This document shows, one piece after another, positions 1-11,198 of a stretch of 27,500 nucleotides of DNA. Both the position numbers and the translations under genes were made by a program. Source of the DNA: Cristatella mucedo (taxonomy: Eukaryota; Bryozoa; Phylactolaemata; Cristatellidae). Numbering within the stretch: position 1 is the first letter of the stretch; the number at the start of each line of letters is the position of its first letter. Location: NCBI GenBank assembly GCA_009760855.2, contig WPIO01000038.1:2490001-2517500 (forward strand). The letters are read 5' to 3'. The notes under the pieces are model-generated. The model was not told where the DNA came from and did no database searches. It worked only from the letters and a program-made list of their open reading frames with translations.

Positions 1-144
1 CCTGTGAAATGCGTGTGCACGAAGGAGAGGGCAGAATGGCCGGCAGTCACGTGGCTCGATCTGCTGGTACAGCGCTCATTTAGTCAGCAGTTGCTCTTCT
101 TACTCACTGGCCAAAAGCCGGTTGTACCGTTGATTACCTGCTCC
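1..144. other. Unassigned left edge
   Basis: The sequence is open in the same frame as the LINE fragment that follows, but the translation before about base 145 does not resemble the corresponding part of the other family 1 copies in this window. It may be diverged LINE sequence or unrelated flank. The window edge prevents a decision. Confidence 0.3.
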
Positions 145-1030
145 AAAGGAAATGCACGAAATCTAGGTGTCATGGTGACCAAAAGTGACCTTTCATTGGA
201 CGACCACATCAGCTCCACGGTCATGTCTGCCTACCTTCAGCTATATAACATTTCTAAAATTCTGGCTTGCTTAGACAGGGATACTACATCTAAACTGGTC
301 ATGCATTTGTGACATCCCATCTTGACTGCAACTCGTTGCTTGCTGGCTTACCGGCCAGGGGCACTCAGGCGCTTACAGCTGGTGCAAAACTCTGCAGCTA
401 GGCTTGTCTGTCGTGAGTGTCACAGCTGCTACATCACATCACTTCTCGCCAACCTGCACTGGCTTCCAGTCAAGCAACTGACATCGACTTTAAGGTTTTG
501 TCACTCACTTTTAGGCCACTTCATTCTTTGGCTCCAGCCTACCTATCAGATCTACTCCCAGCCTACCTATCAGATCTACTCCACCACCAGTCCAAGCATC
601 GTACCACTTGCTTTTCGGAATCTAGTTGTTTACCTATGTACCTCGTACAAGCTCAATTCCTGAGGAGACCGTGCATTTAGTTCGTATGCTCCCAAAGCCT
701 GGAACTCACTCCCGACTTGCGTCACGACATTTCCTGACTTGACCACATTTAAAAAAGAACTAAAAATGCATCAATTTATCACAGCACTTAGTGGGTCCCT
801 GTGACTCCTCCTGTATGTGCTTATGTGTGCTGACACTGTGCATGCTACCACTAACCAAACTTGTATGCTGATCCTGAGCATGTCACCCCTAACCATGTAA
901 TTCTTGTTGTTTATTGATCACGCTATCACTAAACATTTCATCGTGCTTCCTTTGCAGTAATTGTAAAGCACCTAGAAAGAGATTGAGTTCTGTGATGGAG
1001 CTTTAACAAATGCACTACTATTATTATTTT
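145..1030 (+). mobile_element. Family 1 LINE, 3' fragment (post-RT domain and 3' UTR)
   Basis: This is the 3' third of a CR1/L2-like non-LTR retrotransposon. The reading starts with the ARNLGV motif that follows the RT domain, then SDLSLDDHIS, LACLDRDTTSKLV, LQLVQNSAARLVCRE and LHWLPVKQ, all matching the minus-strand copies at 8.3-8.8 kb and 16.9-17.3 kb. The frame is lost near 302 (one base missing before the MHAF-equivalent) and again near 478, so no product can be made. A 24-base in-frame tandem duplication sits at 535-582. The 3' UTR (about 800-1030) has the family's conserved end, an AAAGAGATTGAG element followed by an ATT-rich tail. The copy is 5' truncated or runs off the window. Confidence 0.85.
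535..582 (+). repeat. 24-bp tandem duplication inside LINE fragment
   Basis: Two perfect 24-base copies lie at 535-558 and 559-582, adding eight residues (QPTYQIYS) to the post-RT domain. Other family 1 copies in the window have one unit. This is probably a slippage event after insertion. Confidence 0.9.
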
Positions 1031-1767
1031 TATTAACATTTAATGAGGCTGAGAGGCCACGAGTGCAGTTCACTGGGGCCAAGGAAAGTTGCAAAGGAAA
1101 GTTTCAAGGCCATAGGAAAGTTGCCTGAGAGCCAGGTTTTTTGTTACAACACTTAGAAAAAACTGGCTTCACAGACCGAGAAGTGGAATTCCTTCAGAAG
1201 CCGAGAAACTGGCTTCAGAAACTTGCCGAGAGCTTGCCGACTTAAAGCCGTCGTGTCATGCAGCCCAGTTGGGGGATCGGCCCAGCCTATCAGACAATGC
1301 TTGCATTCCTGTCATGCCATCGGCCCCCTCCCCCGGCTGGCTTATTCTCGACCATTGATGGAATTGGTGTGTCTTGACATCAGTGCCAGCCACTCCTTGC
1401 AGCTACCGGACCAGAGACACCATCATCCGAGGCCGGCTTGCAGCCTTTTACCTAACCGACTTCCAGGGGCTAGCCGACGACCTACTCCAACGCTCGACCT
1501 AATAACACTGGCTGGCTGTGCATCAGGAAAGCAACGACTCGAAAAAGGCTAGGACCATTGTGCGATGCTCAGAAGAGGAACCCACAGCCTCAAACAGGAT
1601 GAGGCACGTGCGAGTGCTATACAGATGACCAACACGGGGCAGGTGGAAAGCTTTGCAGTGCATAAACACCATTCGAGAGCCAACAGAATTCACTGCAGTG
1701 CAGAGCCCCATAGTGCCCAGGGAATGTCACAGCAGCTAGAAAGCAAGCAAGACCTGTCTGATCGTCC
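1031..1767. other. Intergenic sequence, no recognised gene
   Basis: At 1082-1124 the short phrase AGGAAAGTT recurs three times. A 109-codon open frame at 1223-1552 (+) has no recognisable domain and ordinary composition. I see no supportable gene. Confidence 0.4.
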
Positions 1768-1825
1768 TTGAGAGTTGAACTCACGACCTCTCACACCACA
1801 GTCCACAGCTCCTACTCACCCATCA
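1768..1825 (-). repeat. tRNA-like relic (SINE head or tRNA pseudogene)
   Basis: On the minus strand, TGGGTGAGTAGG at 1822-1811 matches the pol III A box (TRGCNNAGYNGG) at 11 of 12 positions. About 30 bases later AGTTCAACTCT (1781-1771) matches the B box GGTTCGANTCC at 8 of 11. The spacing is right for a tRNA, but the arms do not pair well enough for a functional one. It is most likely the head of a decayed tRNA-derived SINE. Confidence 0.4.
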
Positions 1826-3165
<1,340 letters not shown>

Positions 3166-3258
3166 CTTTCTCTCTCCCCTCCCAACTCTCTCTCCTCCCT
3201 AGTTTTTCTCTCTCTCCCTCACTCACCCCTCTTGCTCTCTATGTGTGTATCGATGAAA

Positions 3259-3262
<4 letters not shown>

Positions 3263-3294
<32 letters not shown>
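3263..3294 (+). repeat. (AT)n microsatellite, about 16 units
   Basis: A pure AT alternation just downstream of the CT-rich stretch. Confidence 0.97.
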
Positions 3295-3300
<6 letters not shown>

Positions 3301-4640
3301 GTCGTCTATTTCTCTATCTCTCTCTGCTGCTAGCAGTGAAACTACTGACACATGGGTGTGTAACGAGTGAATCTGGTGTCACTTGACAAAAGTCTTGCTT
3401 TTTTCGAGGCAGGAAGGGAATCAATCGACTTGCAGGTTTTGGTGACAATGAATTCGCCATACCAGCCATTAGGATCAGAATGAAACAAGCCTTCTGTGAA
3501 CTACAGCAGTGAGCTGTACCTAGTTTCCTATGCCCTGCAACAGTCACCAAGGAAAAAGTTACATCTTAATTCCACTCGATTAGCAACCAACGAGTTCGTG
3601 GCGAATTGTTACTAAGATTTTGAATTATAATGTTTCATTAATTGTTGTCTCGTTCTGCCTACTTGAAAATCTTTCAGGTTCTTGCTCCGTGCATAAAAAT
3701 TCTGCAGATCTTGCTCCCCTAGATGATAAGCTGGCTCTGCCAATGGGATCTGGCCTCCTAGAAGAAACCTGGCAACATCGCATGCAAAGATCACGAAGCT
3801 ATTGATAAGTAGTAAGCTTGGAAAAATGTCGAGCTTTATTGCAGTCCCTTTTCGTGACGAAACTGTTTCGAATATACGGTAGGGCTTGAGGAAAAAGTCT
3901 GGACGGAGCATCCGAGTTTAAAGAGCTACGTGCTCCACAGCTCACTGGCAAAGGTCAGTCGATTAATCAAGTGAATGCCAGCCGGATGAATGATATCCCA
4001 CGAAACGCACGGCCGATCCCGGCAGCTCGGTTGGGGGCAGATACTCCATCAGGCAAGAAGAGTGCCCAAAGCTAACCTCTCTATCTCTCTGAGAGGGTGG
4101 CTTCTGGCAAACGAGCCTCCTTCAGACACCTGCCGTACTAGATACAGATGGCAATCGCTGCGTCCAGCCTGTAGGAGCTATCGGCCAAGCATCGGGGCAT
4201 GGCCGGAGATAGCCGAGACAGCAGCAGCAACCGAAGGGTCCAGAAGCACGCTAGGATTGGTCAAGGCAAGAGGCAGAGCTAGTATTTTCACCCTGGGTTG
4301 GCAAGCTTTTTTGCAAGGGGGGGACGCAAGTCCCAAGAGTAATGAGAAATCATAAAGTGAAATCGTAGTGCTCATTCGATGCGAACTCGGCGGTGGCTCA
4401 TCGTCGAGTGGAATTCAAAGACATAATTCCGTCGTTGGTGGGTGGCGTCGTTGGTGGGTGTCCGAGAAAGGCACTGCCTAGGTCGCTGCTTCAGCCGCCT
4501 GTAGGAGGGGGTGGGCAAATGCCCATTGCCCTTAACCCCTGGCAAAGGCGGTAGCTGACTACCTATCAGCAGACTAGCACGTGGGTCGGTGGCTGGATGA
4601 CTAGTCGCCGGGCACTAAGGGTGAGCTACTACGCGAGCAC
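3295..4640. other. Intergenic sequence with unrecognised short ORFs
   Basis: The longest frames are 3612-3911 (minus, 99 codons, containing a hydrophobic stretch LLLINSFVIFACDVARFLLG) and 3990-4355 (plus, 121 codons). Neither shows a family I recognise, and no clear splice or promoter context supports them. A 16-bp tandem pair lies at 4431-4462 (GTCGTTGGTGGGTG core). Confidence 0.35.
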
Positions 4641-5169
4641 CTCACAGCCGCTAAGCGAGTCCTCATCGAGCACCCAGCTCGCGACTTGGTCGCATGCGAT
4701 TAATCCCGGCATCCACCTGCTCCCACACACCCCCTCCACCCACCCGATAACTCGGGCCTGACGCAGTCGGCTCGAGGCCGGAGCTCTTCCTGGAGAGTCC
4801 CCAGTCCCCCAGCTCCCTCGGCCCCCCCCCCCCCCCCGCAGTGCCTCGTCGCCACGCCTCCTCGATAGGCGCGAGTTCGCGAGAGCGGCACCCCGAGGGC
4901 CCAGACTCTCCCTCTCTCATTCTCCCCGTTCGAGGCTCGCTCGCAGGCTGAAAAACAGAAACCTCACTCCAAAACAGAAACCTCCCTCACAGCATCACCG
5001 CCACCACCACCACCCCCCCCCCCCCCCGTGCGCCCACACGCACGCGCTCGCACACACACTGCGGCCACGCAGCGGGCGCTCCCGAGCCGGAGGCCACGCC
5101 CGCCAGCCCGAAAGCTCGCCGGAGATATCCGCCGACGGAGGCGTGGGCGGCGCTCGTCGACTGGGCTGA

Positions 5170-5212
5170 CTGACGGCGGCCGAAACGACCGGCGTCGTCC
5201 AGCCGCCGTCAG
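5170..5212. repeat. Perfect 11-bp inverted repeat in CpG block
   Basis: CTGACGGCGGC at 5170-5180 pairs with GCCGCCGTCAG at 5202-5212. The 21-base loop holds a further short stem (ACGAC with GTCGT). Confidence 0.8.
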
Positions 5213-5385
5213 CCGCTCTGCAGATCAGCGGCGATCGACCGCCAGCGACGCTCGCTAGGCGCTTGGCGGTGGGGATGGGCGCGTCTCAGCCGCCGCGCCG
5301 ATACAGCGGCGATCGCCAAAGGGCTCCGTAGCGGCCGAAGTCGGACGGCCGACGGGTCGGCTCCGTGGCGGCCAAGACCGTCGAG

Positions 5386-5429
5386 CAGAGAGAGAGAGAG
5401 AGCGAGAGAGAGAGAGAGAGAGAGAGAGC
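5386..5429 (+). repeat. (GA)n microsatellite, interrupted
   Basis: An AG/GA dinucleotide run with one GCGA interruption near 5402. Confidence 0.95.
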
Positions 5430-6474
5430 GCGCATCGAACCATCAAGCGAGCCGCTGCCGGAGCAGGTAGAGAGAGGCAGGTGGCGGAGGGCCAGCTAGC
5501 GGCCGCGGGCCGGTTCGGGACGGCGAGCTCAAGCCGCGGCCGGCGTCCATCCGGCTCTGCCTTAGCATGTGCGCGACGACCAACCGCCGCCTGAACCTTC
5601 GGCGACGCTTACCTCTTGCACTCCTTGAGGCGGGAAATCCGGGCAGCAGCCGTCACCGTCGTCAACGGCGGTCAATTACGGACGGAATGGCTCGGTCAGC
5701 GAGCCGCCGCTACCACAGAGGCCACTGTCCAATTAGAAACGAGCTAGTGGTAAGTAGGCCTCCCACCCCCACGTGCCACGGCAACGCGTAGCCCGCGACC
5801 GGTCGGTCTACGTTCCCTTCGCCGCACTGCCTGTCACTAGACAGTAACGAATCAAACGTTTGAGTGCGTGAGCTGGCCGTACGCCGACGGCAACCGCTAC
5901 GCCGGCCAGCGGTCCTCGCAGGGGTCAATCGCCGGGCCTTCACCTAGGACTAACGGCGGGTAACTGCGCTCAGCTCGCTAAGGCGGGTGAGCTTCGTCGC
6001 GTCGTGGGTAGCGTAGCGGAGCGCCTGCTCCGACGTCCATCTCGAGCGACGCCACGAGCGATGGCTTCCGTGCGGGTGCATCCGCTGGGGGCCTCGAGGT
6101 GGACGAGTGACGCCGCCTCCCCCTCCCCCCCCCCCCGCCGCTCCTGCAAGTCGCGATAATGCGGCGGCGGCTGAGGGCTGAGCTAGTCTGAATAGCGGAA
6201 ATGAGCCACAATCGTGTCAGAGCTACCAAGCGGGCAGCCGATAATGGGAAATTACGTTTTGTAGCCAAATATCTTAGATCTAGGCTGCACGGCCAGTCGA
6301 ATCTCAACAGTAAAAGCCTCGCTCCCGACCACTTCCCGAGTCTATGGCAGTGGAACTGCCGGCGTTCTAGAACACACGCCCTTCTTCTTTTTTATTAATC
6401 AAATGAGAAGGCTTATAAATTATAGTCGCGTAATTGAAAACGAGAGATCAAGAACTCGTCTCTTAGAGGTCTCT

Positions 6475-6478
<4 letters not shown>

Positions 6479-6546
<68 letters not shown>
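6479..6546 (+). repeat. (CT)n microsatellite, about 34 units
   Basis: A pure CT run directly 5' of an alternating purine-pyrimidine tract. Confidence 0.98.
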
Positions 6547-6548
<2 letters not shown>

Positions 6549-6586
6549 ATGTGCACATGCGTGGCATGTTTGTGCATGAACTCGCT

Positions 6587-6668
6587 TGTGTGTGTGCGCG
6601 TATGTGTGTGTGTGTGCGCGCTCGAGCGCGTGCGTGCGCTTGTACGTGCGTGCGTGCATGTATATATA
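6587..6668 (+). repeat. Alternating purine-pyrimidine tract (TG/CG/TA)
   Basis: Strict alternation holds over 6587-6621 (TGTG and GCGC blocks), 6626-6639, and 6641-6668 (GTGCGTGC passing into TATATA). The breaks are at CTCGAG and at one TT. Such sequence is a classical Z-DNA former. Confidence 0.85.
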
Positions 6669-6774
6669 GTTGTACTTTGTATGCTCTCTATCTATGAACG
6701 AGCCTCTGTGGCGTTTATATATTTAAATCTATTTCTCCGTCAGTTTTCCTCACCATCTCATACTTCTCAATCTC

Positions 6775-6894
<120 letters not shown>

Positions 6895-7017
6895 CTTTCC
6901 TCTTTCTCCCCTTCACTTTGATTTCCGCCTTCTCCCATTCACGCGATATCTGTTTGAATGAGTGGCGGCTTTGTTGCATACTTTTCGCTATCCGAGCTTT
7001 TTCAAATGACCTACGAT

Positions 7018-7035
7018 ATGGCGGCGACCCACGAG
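7018..7035 (+). other. Candidate first coding exon end (ATG to splice donor)
   Basis: ATGGCGGCGACCCACGAG is followed directly by GTAGGT, a good 5' splice site. The short peptide would be MAATHE, and the ATG lies in an ATGGCGGC context typical of animal start regions and of the YY1 core. No downstream exon can be identified, so it remains a candidate. Confidence 0.2.
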
Positions 7036-7624
7036 GTAGGTAATCGCCGATATATTACGAAAGCCAACTAGAAAAGTACCACACTGTCTGTGGCTCTAGC
7101 GGCGTCGAGCGAGAGGTCAACGGCGCGGGCCACGTGTAATGCTTTACAGAGCACCCACGCAGGTCGGACGCTCTGAACCCCACTGAGCCGCTTGCGTTAC
7201 TCCACTTCTTCCAATTTCTCCCTACTTCTCCATCTTGTTTTCCTCGACTTCCCGTTATCGTCTTTCTCGCGTCTCCATCGTCTACTCGCTCATTCGTACA
7301 TAGCTACTGCTGACCATCGCTGTCGCGTCGCGTCGTACCCAATTGCCACGCTAGCTATTCCGGCGCTTTCGGCGCACGCCGACTTGCATAATGTAAGCGG
7401 CAGAGCTCGTCGGATTCGCAGCTTGTACGCGTCATTCGCCGTTCATCTGGACGTACGGACGCTCAGCTGATGCGCTGCTCCTCCAGCGACGCTCGCATCG
7501 CCTGACGCATGCTCCCGGTTGCTCAATCGCCGATAAAGAAGTACTCCCTGCAGGCGGCAAACGAGGCCCGAAACGTACGGATCTCATTTATTCTGCATTC
7601 GGCGTCCCCATCGATATCTTAAAT
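7036..7624. other. CpG-containing intergenic or intronic sequence
   Basis: GC-moderate sequence with frequent CG words. The 92-codon frame at 7192-7470 has no recognisable motif. Confidence 0.35.
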
Positions 7625-7966
7625 CATGAACAAGTCGCAACAACTACAAGAACTTGAAGACCCTTGACATCGATGCTATCCCATAGCACACGTCTTCCTT
7701 TCCTGTGCTGCCTAATCCTCTGTCCGACCTGCCTTCGCTCGCTGGTGGATCGCTACGACACGCCGCTTGCCGAAGTTCTGGACAAGTCTACTCTGCTGAC
7801 TAAGCAAACTGAAAGCACTCGCCCAGACGGCCTACGGTCTACGGCTGACATCATACTAGCTGAAACTGCTAGCACATTCTTTGAAAGAAATTCGGGCTTG
7901 CTTAGACAGGGTTACTGCATGTACATTGGTCCATGCATTTCTGACATTCCGTCTCGACTTCTGTAA
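7625..7966 (+). mobile_element. Family 1 LINE fragment with internal deletion (linker fused to post-RT)
   Basis: The first part matches the endonuclease-RT linker of the copy at 18.7-18.8 kb: NLKTLDIDA, then LVDRYDTPLAEVLDK and LLTKQTESTRPDG (compare LVDSYNTTLADTLDE in that copy). At about 7888 it jumps to the post-RT segment (CLDRDTTSKLVHAFVTSRLDFC region, here very diverged), so the whole RT domain is missing. The fragment ends abruptly at 7966, where a minus-strand tail of the same family begins. It is non-functional. Confidence 0.7.
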
Positions 7967-8097
7967 GAATAATATAAATGCACTCGCTAAAGCACCCTCA
8001 GAGAACGCAATCTCTTTCTATGCGCTTTACATTTGCTGCAAAGGGAAACGCGATTGAGTGGTGAGTAAGATCGTGCTTGATAAACAACATGAGTAAT
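7967..8097 (-). mobile_element. Solo family 1 LINE 3' tail
   Basis: About 110 bases of the family 1 3' end only: the ATT-rich tail, the conserved stem-loop segment (CTCAGAGAACGCAATCTCTTTC on the plus strand) and the TTTGCTGCAAAGGG segment. It is followed at once by AATAATAATAA and a second, longer copy in the same orientation. This is an extreme 5' truncation, or the distal remnant of an older copy interrupted at its microsatellite. Confidence 0.75.
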
Positions 8098-8865
8098 AAT
8101 AATAACAATATTAATAATGTACTTGATAAAGCTCCCTCGGAGAACTTAATCTCTTTCTAGGCGCTTTACATTTGCTGCAAAGTGAAATGCAATTGAATGT
8201 TAAGTAAAATCATGCTTGAAAAACAAAGTGAATAATATGGTTAGGGGTGACATGCACAGGGTCAGCATGCAAATGTGGTTAGTGGCAGCATGCACAGTGT
8301 CAGCACACATAAGCACATCAAGGACGAATCACAGGGACCCACTAAATGCTGTCCTAAATAGGTGTGTTTTAGGTTCCTTTTAAATGTGGTCAGGTCAGGG
8401 GATGTTCTGACGCAGGTCGGGAGGGAGTTCCATGCTTTGGGAGCATACGAACTAAATGCACGGTCTCCAAAGGATTTAAGGTTTGTACGAGGTATTTCTA
8501 GACTGTTGGATTCCGAAAAGCAGGTGGTACGATGCTTGGCCTGATGGGGGAGTATGTCGGAGAGATAGGCTGGAGCCATAGAATGAAGGGACCTGAAAGT
8601 GAGCGACAAAACCTTGAAGTCAATCCGTTGCTTGACTGGTAGCCAGTGCAGGTCGGCGAGAAGTGGAGTAATGTGACAACTGCGACGCTCACGACAGACA
8701 AGCCTAGCTGCAGAGTTTTGCACCAGCTGCAATTGCCTGATCGCACATGCTGGTAGGACAGTAAGCAGTGAGTTGCAGAAGTCGAGACGAGATGTCACAA
8801 ATGCATGGACCAACTTAGACGTGGTAACCTTATCTAAACAAGCCCGAATTTTAGCAATGCGCCAC
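8098..8865 (-). mobile_element. Family 1 LINE, 3' copy with intact post-RT reading frame
   Basis: A 5'-truncated copy. From its tail it runs through the 3' UTR into the post-RT domain and stops upstream of the CLDK/TTSKLV segment at about 8865. It is the best-preserved family 1 C-terminus in the window and is useful as a reference for the deletions in the other copies. Confidence 0.88.
8262..8813 (-). pseudogene. LINE ORF2 C-terminal (post-RT) domain, truncated
   Basis: 183 codons are open without a stop. Recognisable segments in order are VHAFVTSRLDFCNSLL (residues 2-17), LQLVQNSAARLVCRE (28-42), LLADLHWLPVKQRIDFKVLS (51-70), APAYLSD, FGDRAFSSYAPKAWNSLP and TFKRNLKHTYL. This is the conserved C-terminal region after the palm in CR1/L2-like ORF2 proteins. 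It has no endonuclease or catalytic RT part, so it is a dead remnant whose frame happens to survive. Confidence 0.85.
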
Positions 8866-8931
8866 TAACCATATTTACATGCTGACCCTGTGCATGTCAC
8901 CTCTAACCATGTTATGCTTGGTGTCATTGAG
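8866..8931 (+). mobile_element. Family 1 LINE 3' UTR fragment (+)
   Basis: Matches the plus-strand 3' UTR at 11740-11805 (GCCACTAACCA, CATGCTGACCCTGTGCATG, ACCATGTTATGCTTG). It may be the resumed right part of the plus-strand copy at 7625-7966 on the far side of the minus-strand insertions. Confidence 0.7.
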
Positions 8932-8968
8932 TAACATGGTTAGGGGTGACAGGCACAGGGTCAGCATG
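8878..8968. repeat. 37-bp inverted repeat with 17-nt loop
   Basis: The left arm 8878-8914 and right arm 8932-8968 are complementary at 35 of 37 positions. Both arms are LINE 3' UTR, so the palindrome arose by head-on juxtaposition of two copies. Confidence 0.9.
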
Positions 8969-8991
8969 CAAGTGTGTCAGCATGCAAGTGT
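8932..8991 (-). mobile_element. Family 1 LINE 3' UTR fragment (-)
   Basis: The same UTR segment in opposite orientation, forming a near-perfect fold-back with 8878-8914. It ends in a 16-bp tandem duplication (8960-8975 and 8976-8991) and abuts the family 2 LINE. Confidence 0.7.
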
Positions 8992-9055
8992 AACTCACCT
9001 TCGCTCTATCCGTGTTCAAAGTCGTCGAGATTCCTTTCAATTTACAAACTTCTTA

Positions 9056-9675
9056 AGATGCGCCGTGTTAAGCGCAGGCTGGAACGTCGTTTCAAGAAAT
9101 CGGGGTCTGAGGCAGATCTAGTCAATTTTAAAGACTTCCTTCGAGTTTACACCCGAAAGCTTAAACAAGCCAGGGCTTCTTTTTTCATTAGAAAGCTGAA
9201 TTCCTGCCAGTCGGACACTATACAGATTTATAAGGCAGTAAACCATTTACTGGCCAATGCTGTCAGGTCTGACTCCCCAGATATTAAGGGCTCAGCCGAA
9301 AAGTTTTCAGCCTTCTTTACTGAAAAAATTGAGCACATTCGTGCCTCCATTAAGCCCCCTCCGACCAAAGCAATCGCCGTTCCTCAACCTGTGACCTTTC
9401 TTAAAAGGTTCTCCGATGTTTCTGCCTGTGATGTGGCTGCCTTAATAAGGTCTAGCAAAAAGAGCTCGTCTCCTGAAGACCCAATACCTTTATCTCTGTG
9501 GTCTTCACTTGCAGACCAACTTAGCCCTGCCATAACCAAGATTTTTAATGCTTCTTTGGGAAAAGGGGTCGTCCCCAAGTCCTTCAAATCGGCAATCGTT
9601 AGACCTATTCTTAAAAAGCCTGGATTAGACACAGAGGTCCTAGCAAACTATCGTCCAGTTTCCCTTCTTCCGTTC
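9056..9675 (+). pseudogene. Family 2 LINE ORF2, linker and N-terminal RT part
   Basis: Open in one frame. It shows the basic linker (KMRRVKRRLERRFKKSG), then HLLANAVRSDSPDIKGSAEKF, FFTEKIEHIR, the SSPEDPIPLSLW segment and FKSAIVRPILKKPGLD with NYRPVSLLPFL. The last is the conserved RT entry motif of non-LTR elements. The frame breaks inside a run of A at about 9675, where a few codons are missing compared with related copies. The endonuclease that should precede it is absent. Confidence 0.85.
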
Positions 9676-9745
9676 TTGAAAAAATTGTTGCTAAGCAGCT
9701 AGTTGAACATATTGAAAATAATGGAATGTCAGAAACATTTCAATT

Positions 9746-11104
9746 ATCAAGAGGCAGCATTCTACTGAAACTGCTCTCCTCCGTGTTAACAATGACATTC
9801 TACGTGGCAACGACGACGGGAATGTCACTGCCGTAGCTCTGCAAGATCTGTCTGCTGCCTTCGACACCATTGATCACGAAGTTCTGCTTGAACGATTGAG
9901 AACAACTATCGGTCTGGCATACGAAGCACTGGCGTGGTTTAAATCATACTTGTCTGATCATGTTCAATCCGTGTCGTGTGGGGGTCATGTCTCAGACATG
10001 AGAAGGGTCACCTGTGGAGTCCCTCAAGGGTCTGTACTCGGTCCCTTGCTGTTCTCCATTTATACACAACCTCTGGGAAAAGTGATTAAGGCCCATGGAA
10101 TAGGATATCACTTCTATGCTGACGATACTCAGTTGTATTTGTCATTTAAACCGTCGGAATCTGCTGCAGCAACTGAGAAACTGAATGCTTACCTTGCCGA
10201 TATTCGATCCTGGATGTCGGCAAACTTCCTGAATTTAAATGACGATAAAACCGAACTGCTGCTCATAGGACACCCTAAGCTTGTGGCTGGATTACAAGGC
10301 TTTGCTGTTCTAATAGGTGATGCTATTGTGCGACCTTCACCACGTGCTCGTAATCTAGGTGTCGTGTTCGACAGCTGCCTCAATTTCAAAAGCTTCATTC
10401 AGAAGACTGCCTCTACAGCTAGCCATCACATCCGATCCCTATCCAAGATTAGAAGCTGTCTCCCACAGTGGCTTGTAAAAAATTTAACTAGCTCTTTAGT
10501 TCTGTCTCGGCTTGATTATTGTAATTCCCTTTTGGCTGGGCTGCTAAAGAAAGCTATTATGCCACTACAGCTGACTATGAATATGGCTGCAAGGCTGGTC
10601 TTCAAGTCCCAGCGGTTTGAGCACGTGTCACATCTGCTGAAAGAGCTAGGATGGTTGTCGGTTGAGCAAAGGATACAGAGCAAAGTTCTTACGCTGACCC
10701 ACAAGGCCCGCCACGGCTTGGCTCCTTCGTACCTAGCTGAACTGCTGCATCAGTTTCAGCCTGTTCGCGCCCTCAGGTCCTGTGTGGACAATAAATTAGC
10801 TGTCCCATTCCTCTGCTTAAAGACAGTTGGCGACAGAAGCTTTAGCTCTGCAGGTCCTAGACTGTGGAAATTGCTTCCACAATTCTTACGCAACGACAAC
10901 TACTCTCCAACTGCCGACTATGGCACATCTTTTTCAGCAGTCCTGAACTGCTACTTCTATGCTACTCACTACCTCAACTGCTCTCCTGACTCTGCTATGC
11001 TTCCCACTTTCTCTTTGTTGTGTGAGACGAAGTCTGTTGGCTACCGAATACGTACCGAAAGCCGCTTAGACTGTGAGTACGCTATACAAAACTGTCCTGC
11101 GTAA
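9746..11104 (+). pseudogene. Family 2 LINE ORF2, RT palm and post-RT domain
   Basis: About 450 codons are open to a TAA. It starts after a second small frameshift at about 9740-9745 with RQHSTETALLR. Next come motif A, LSAAFDTIDHEVL (about 9845-9885); GVPQGSVLGPLLFSIY (motif B); FYADDTQLY with the catalytic YADD at 10115-10126; FLNLNDDKTELLLIG; ARNLGVVFDS; and the post-RT domain RLDYCNSLLAGL and AARLVFK to FSSAGPRLWKLLP. The motif A Asp and both YADD Asp are present, so catalysis is lost only through the upstream frameshifts and missing endonuclease. Confidence 0.9.
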
Positions 11105-11198
11105 CACCCACATGGTCTTTATGACTTTGTGGAGTTACTGACGGAGATACATTACATTACATTACTGTTTGCTGGGTCTATCGGCCTGTGCAATTATA

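Larger units (their letters stand above)
4640..6400. promoter_or_regulatory. CpG-rich block, possible CpG island or promoter region
   Basis: This block is rich in CG dinucleotides compared with the rest of the window, with dense CCGCC, GCGG and CGACG words. It also contains poly-C runs at 4822-4837, 5013-5027 and about 6125-6136 and a (GA)n tract. Many overlapping open frames are a by-product of high GC; none shows a known domain. A donor-like GTG|GTAAGT lies at about 5750, in a 74-codon frame beginning at 5567, so an exon is possible. In animals such blocks often mark promoters, but no TATA box, initiator or downstream coding exon can be tied to it. Confidence 0.35.
8992..11165 (+). mobile_element. 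Family 2 LINE, RT to 3' end, nearly intact
   Basis: A second CR1/L2-like family. It has no endonuclease and begins in the linker (RRVKRRLERRFKKSG). It then covers the N-terminal RT region, motif A, YADD and the post-RT domain, and ends in a short 3' UTR with three ACATT units at about 11149-11165. A truncated copy of the same 3' end lies at 23929-24111 on the minus strand, which fixes the right boundary independently. It is the youngest-looking element in the window because most of its coding frame is still open. Confidence 0.88.

Noticed and set aside
1771-1822. Functional tRNA gene
   Set aside because: A and B boxes are present, but the acceptor and anticodon stems do not pair well; a SINE or pseudogene is more likely.
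4663-5258. Gly- and Arg-rich ORFs in the CpG block
   Set aside because: GC-rich sequence and poly-C runs avoid stop codons in several frames on both strands; none shows a motif.
7886-8930. Twin-priming inversion of a single LINE insertion
   Set aside because: In twin priming the inverted part lies at the 5' end of the copy, but here the opposite-strand fragment faces the 3' tail; nested separate insertions fit better.
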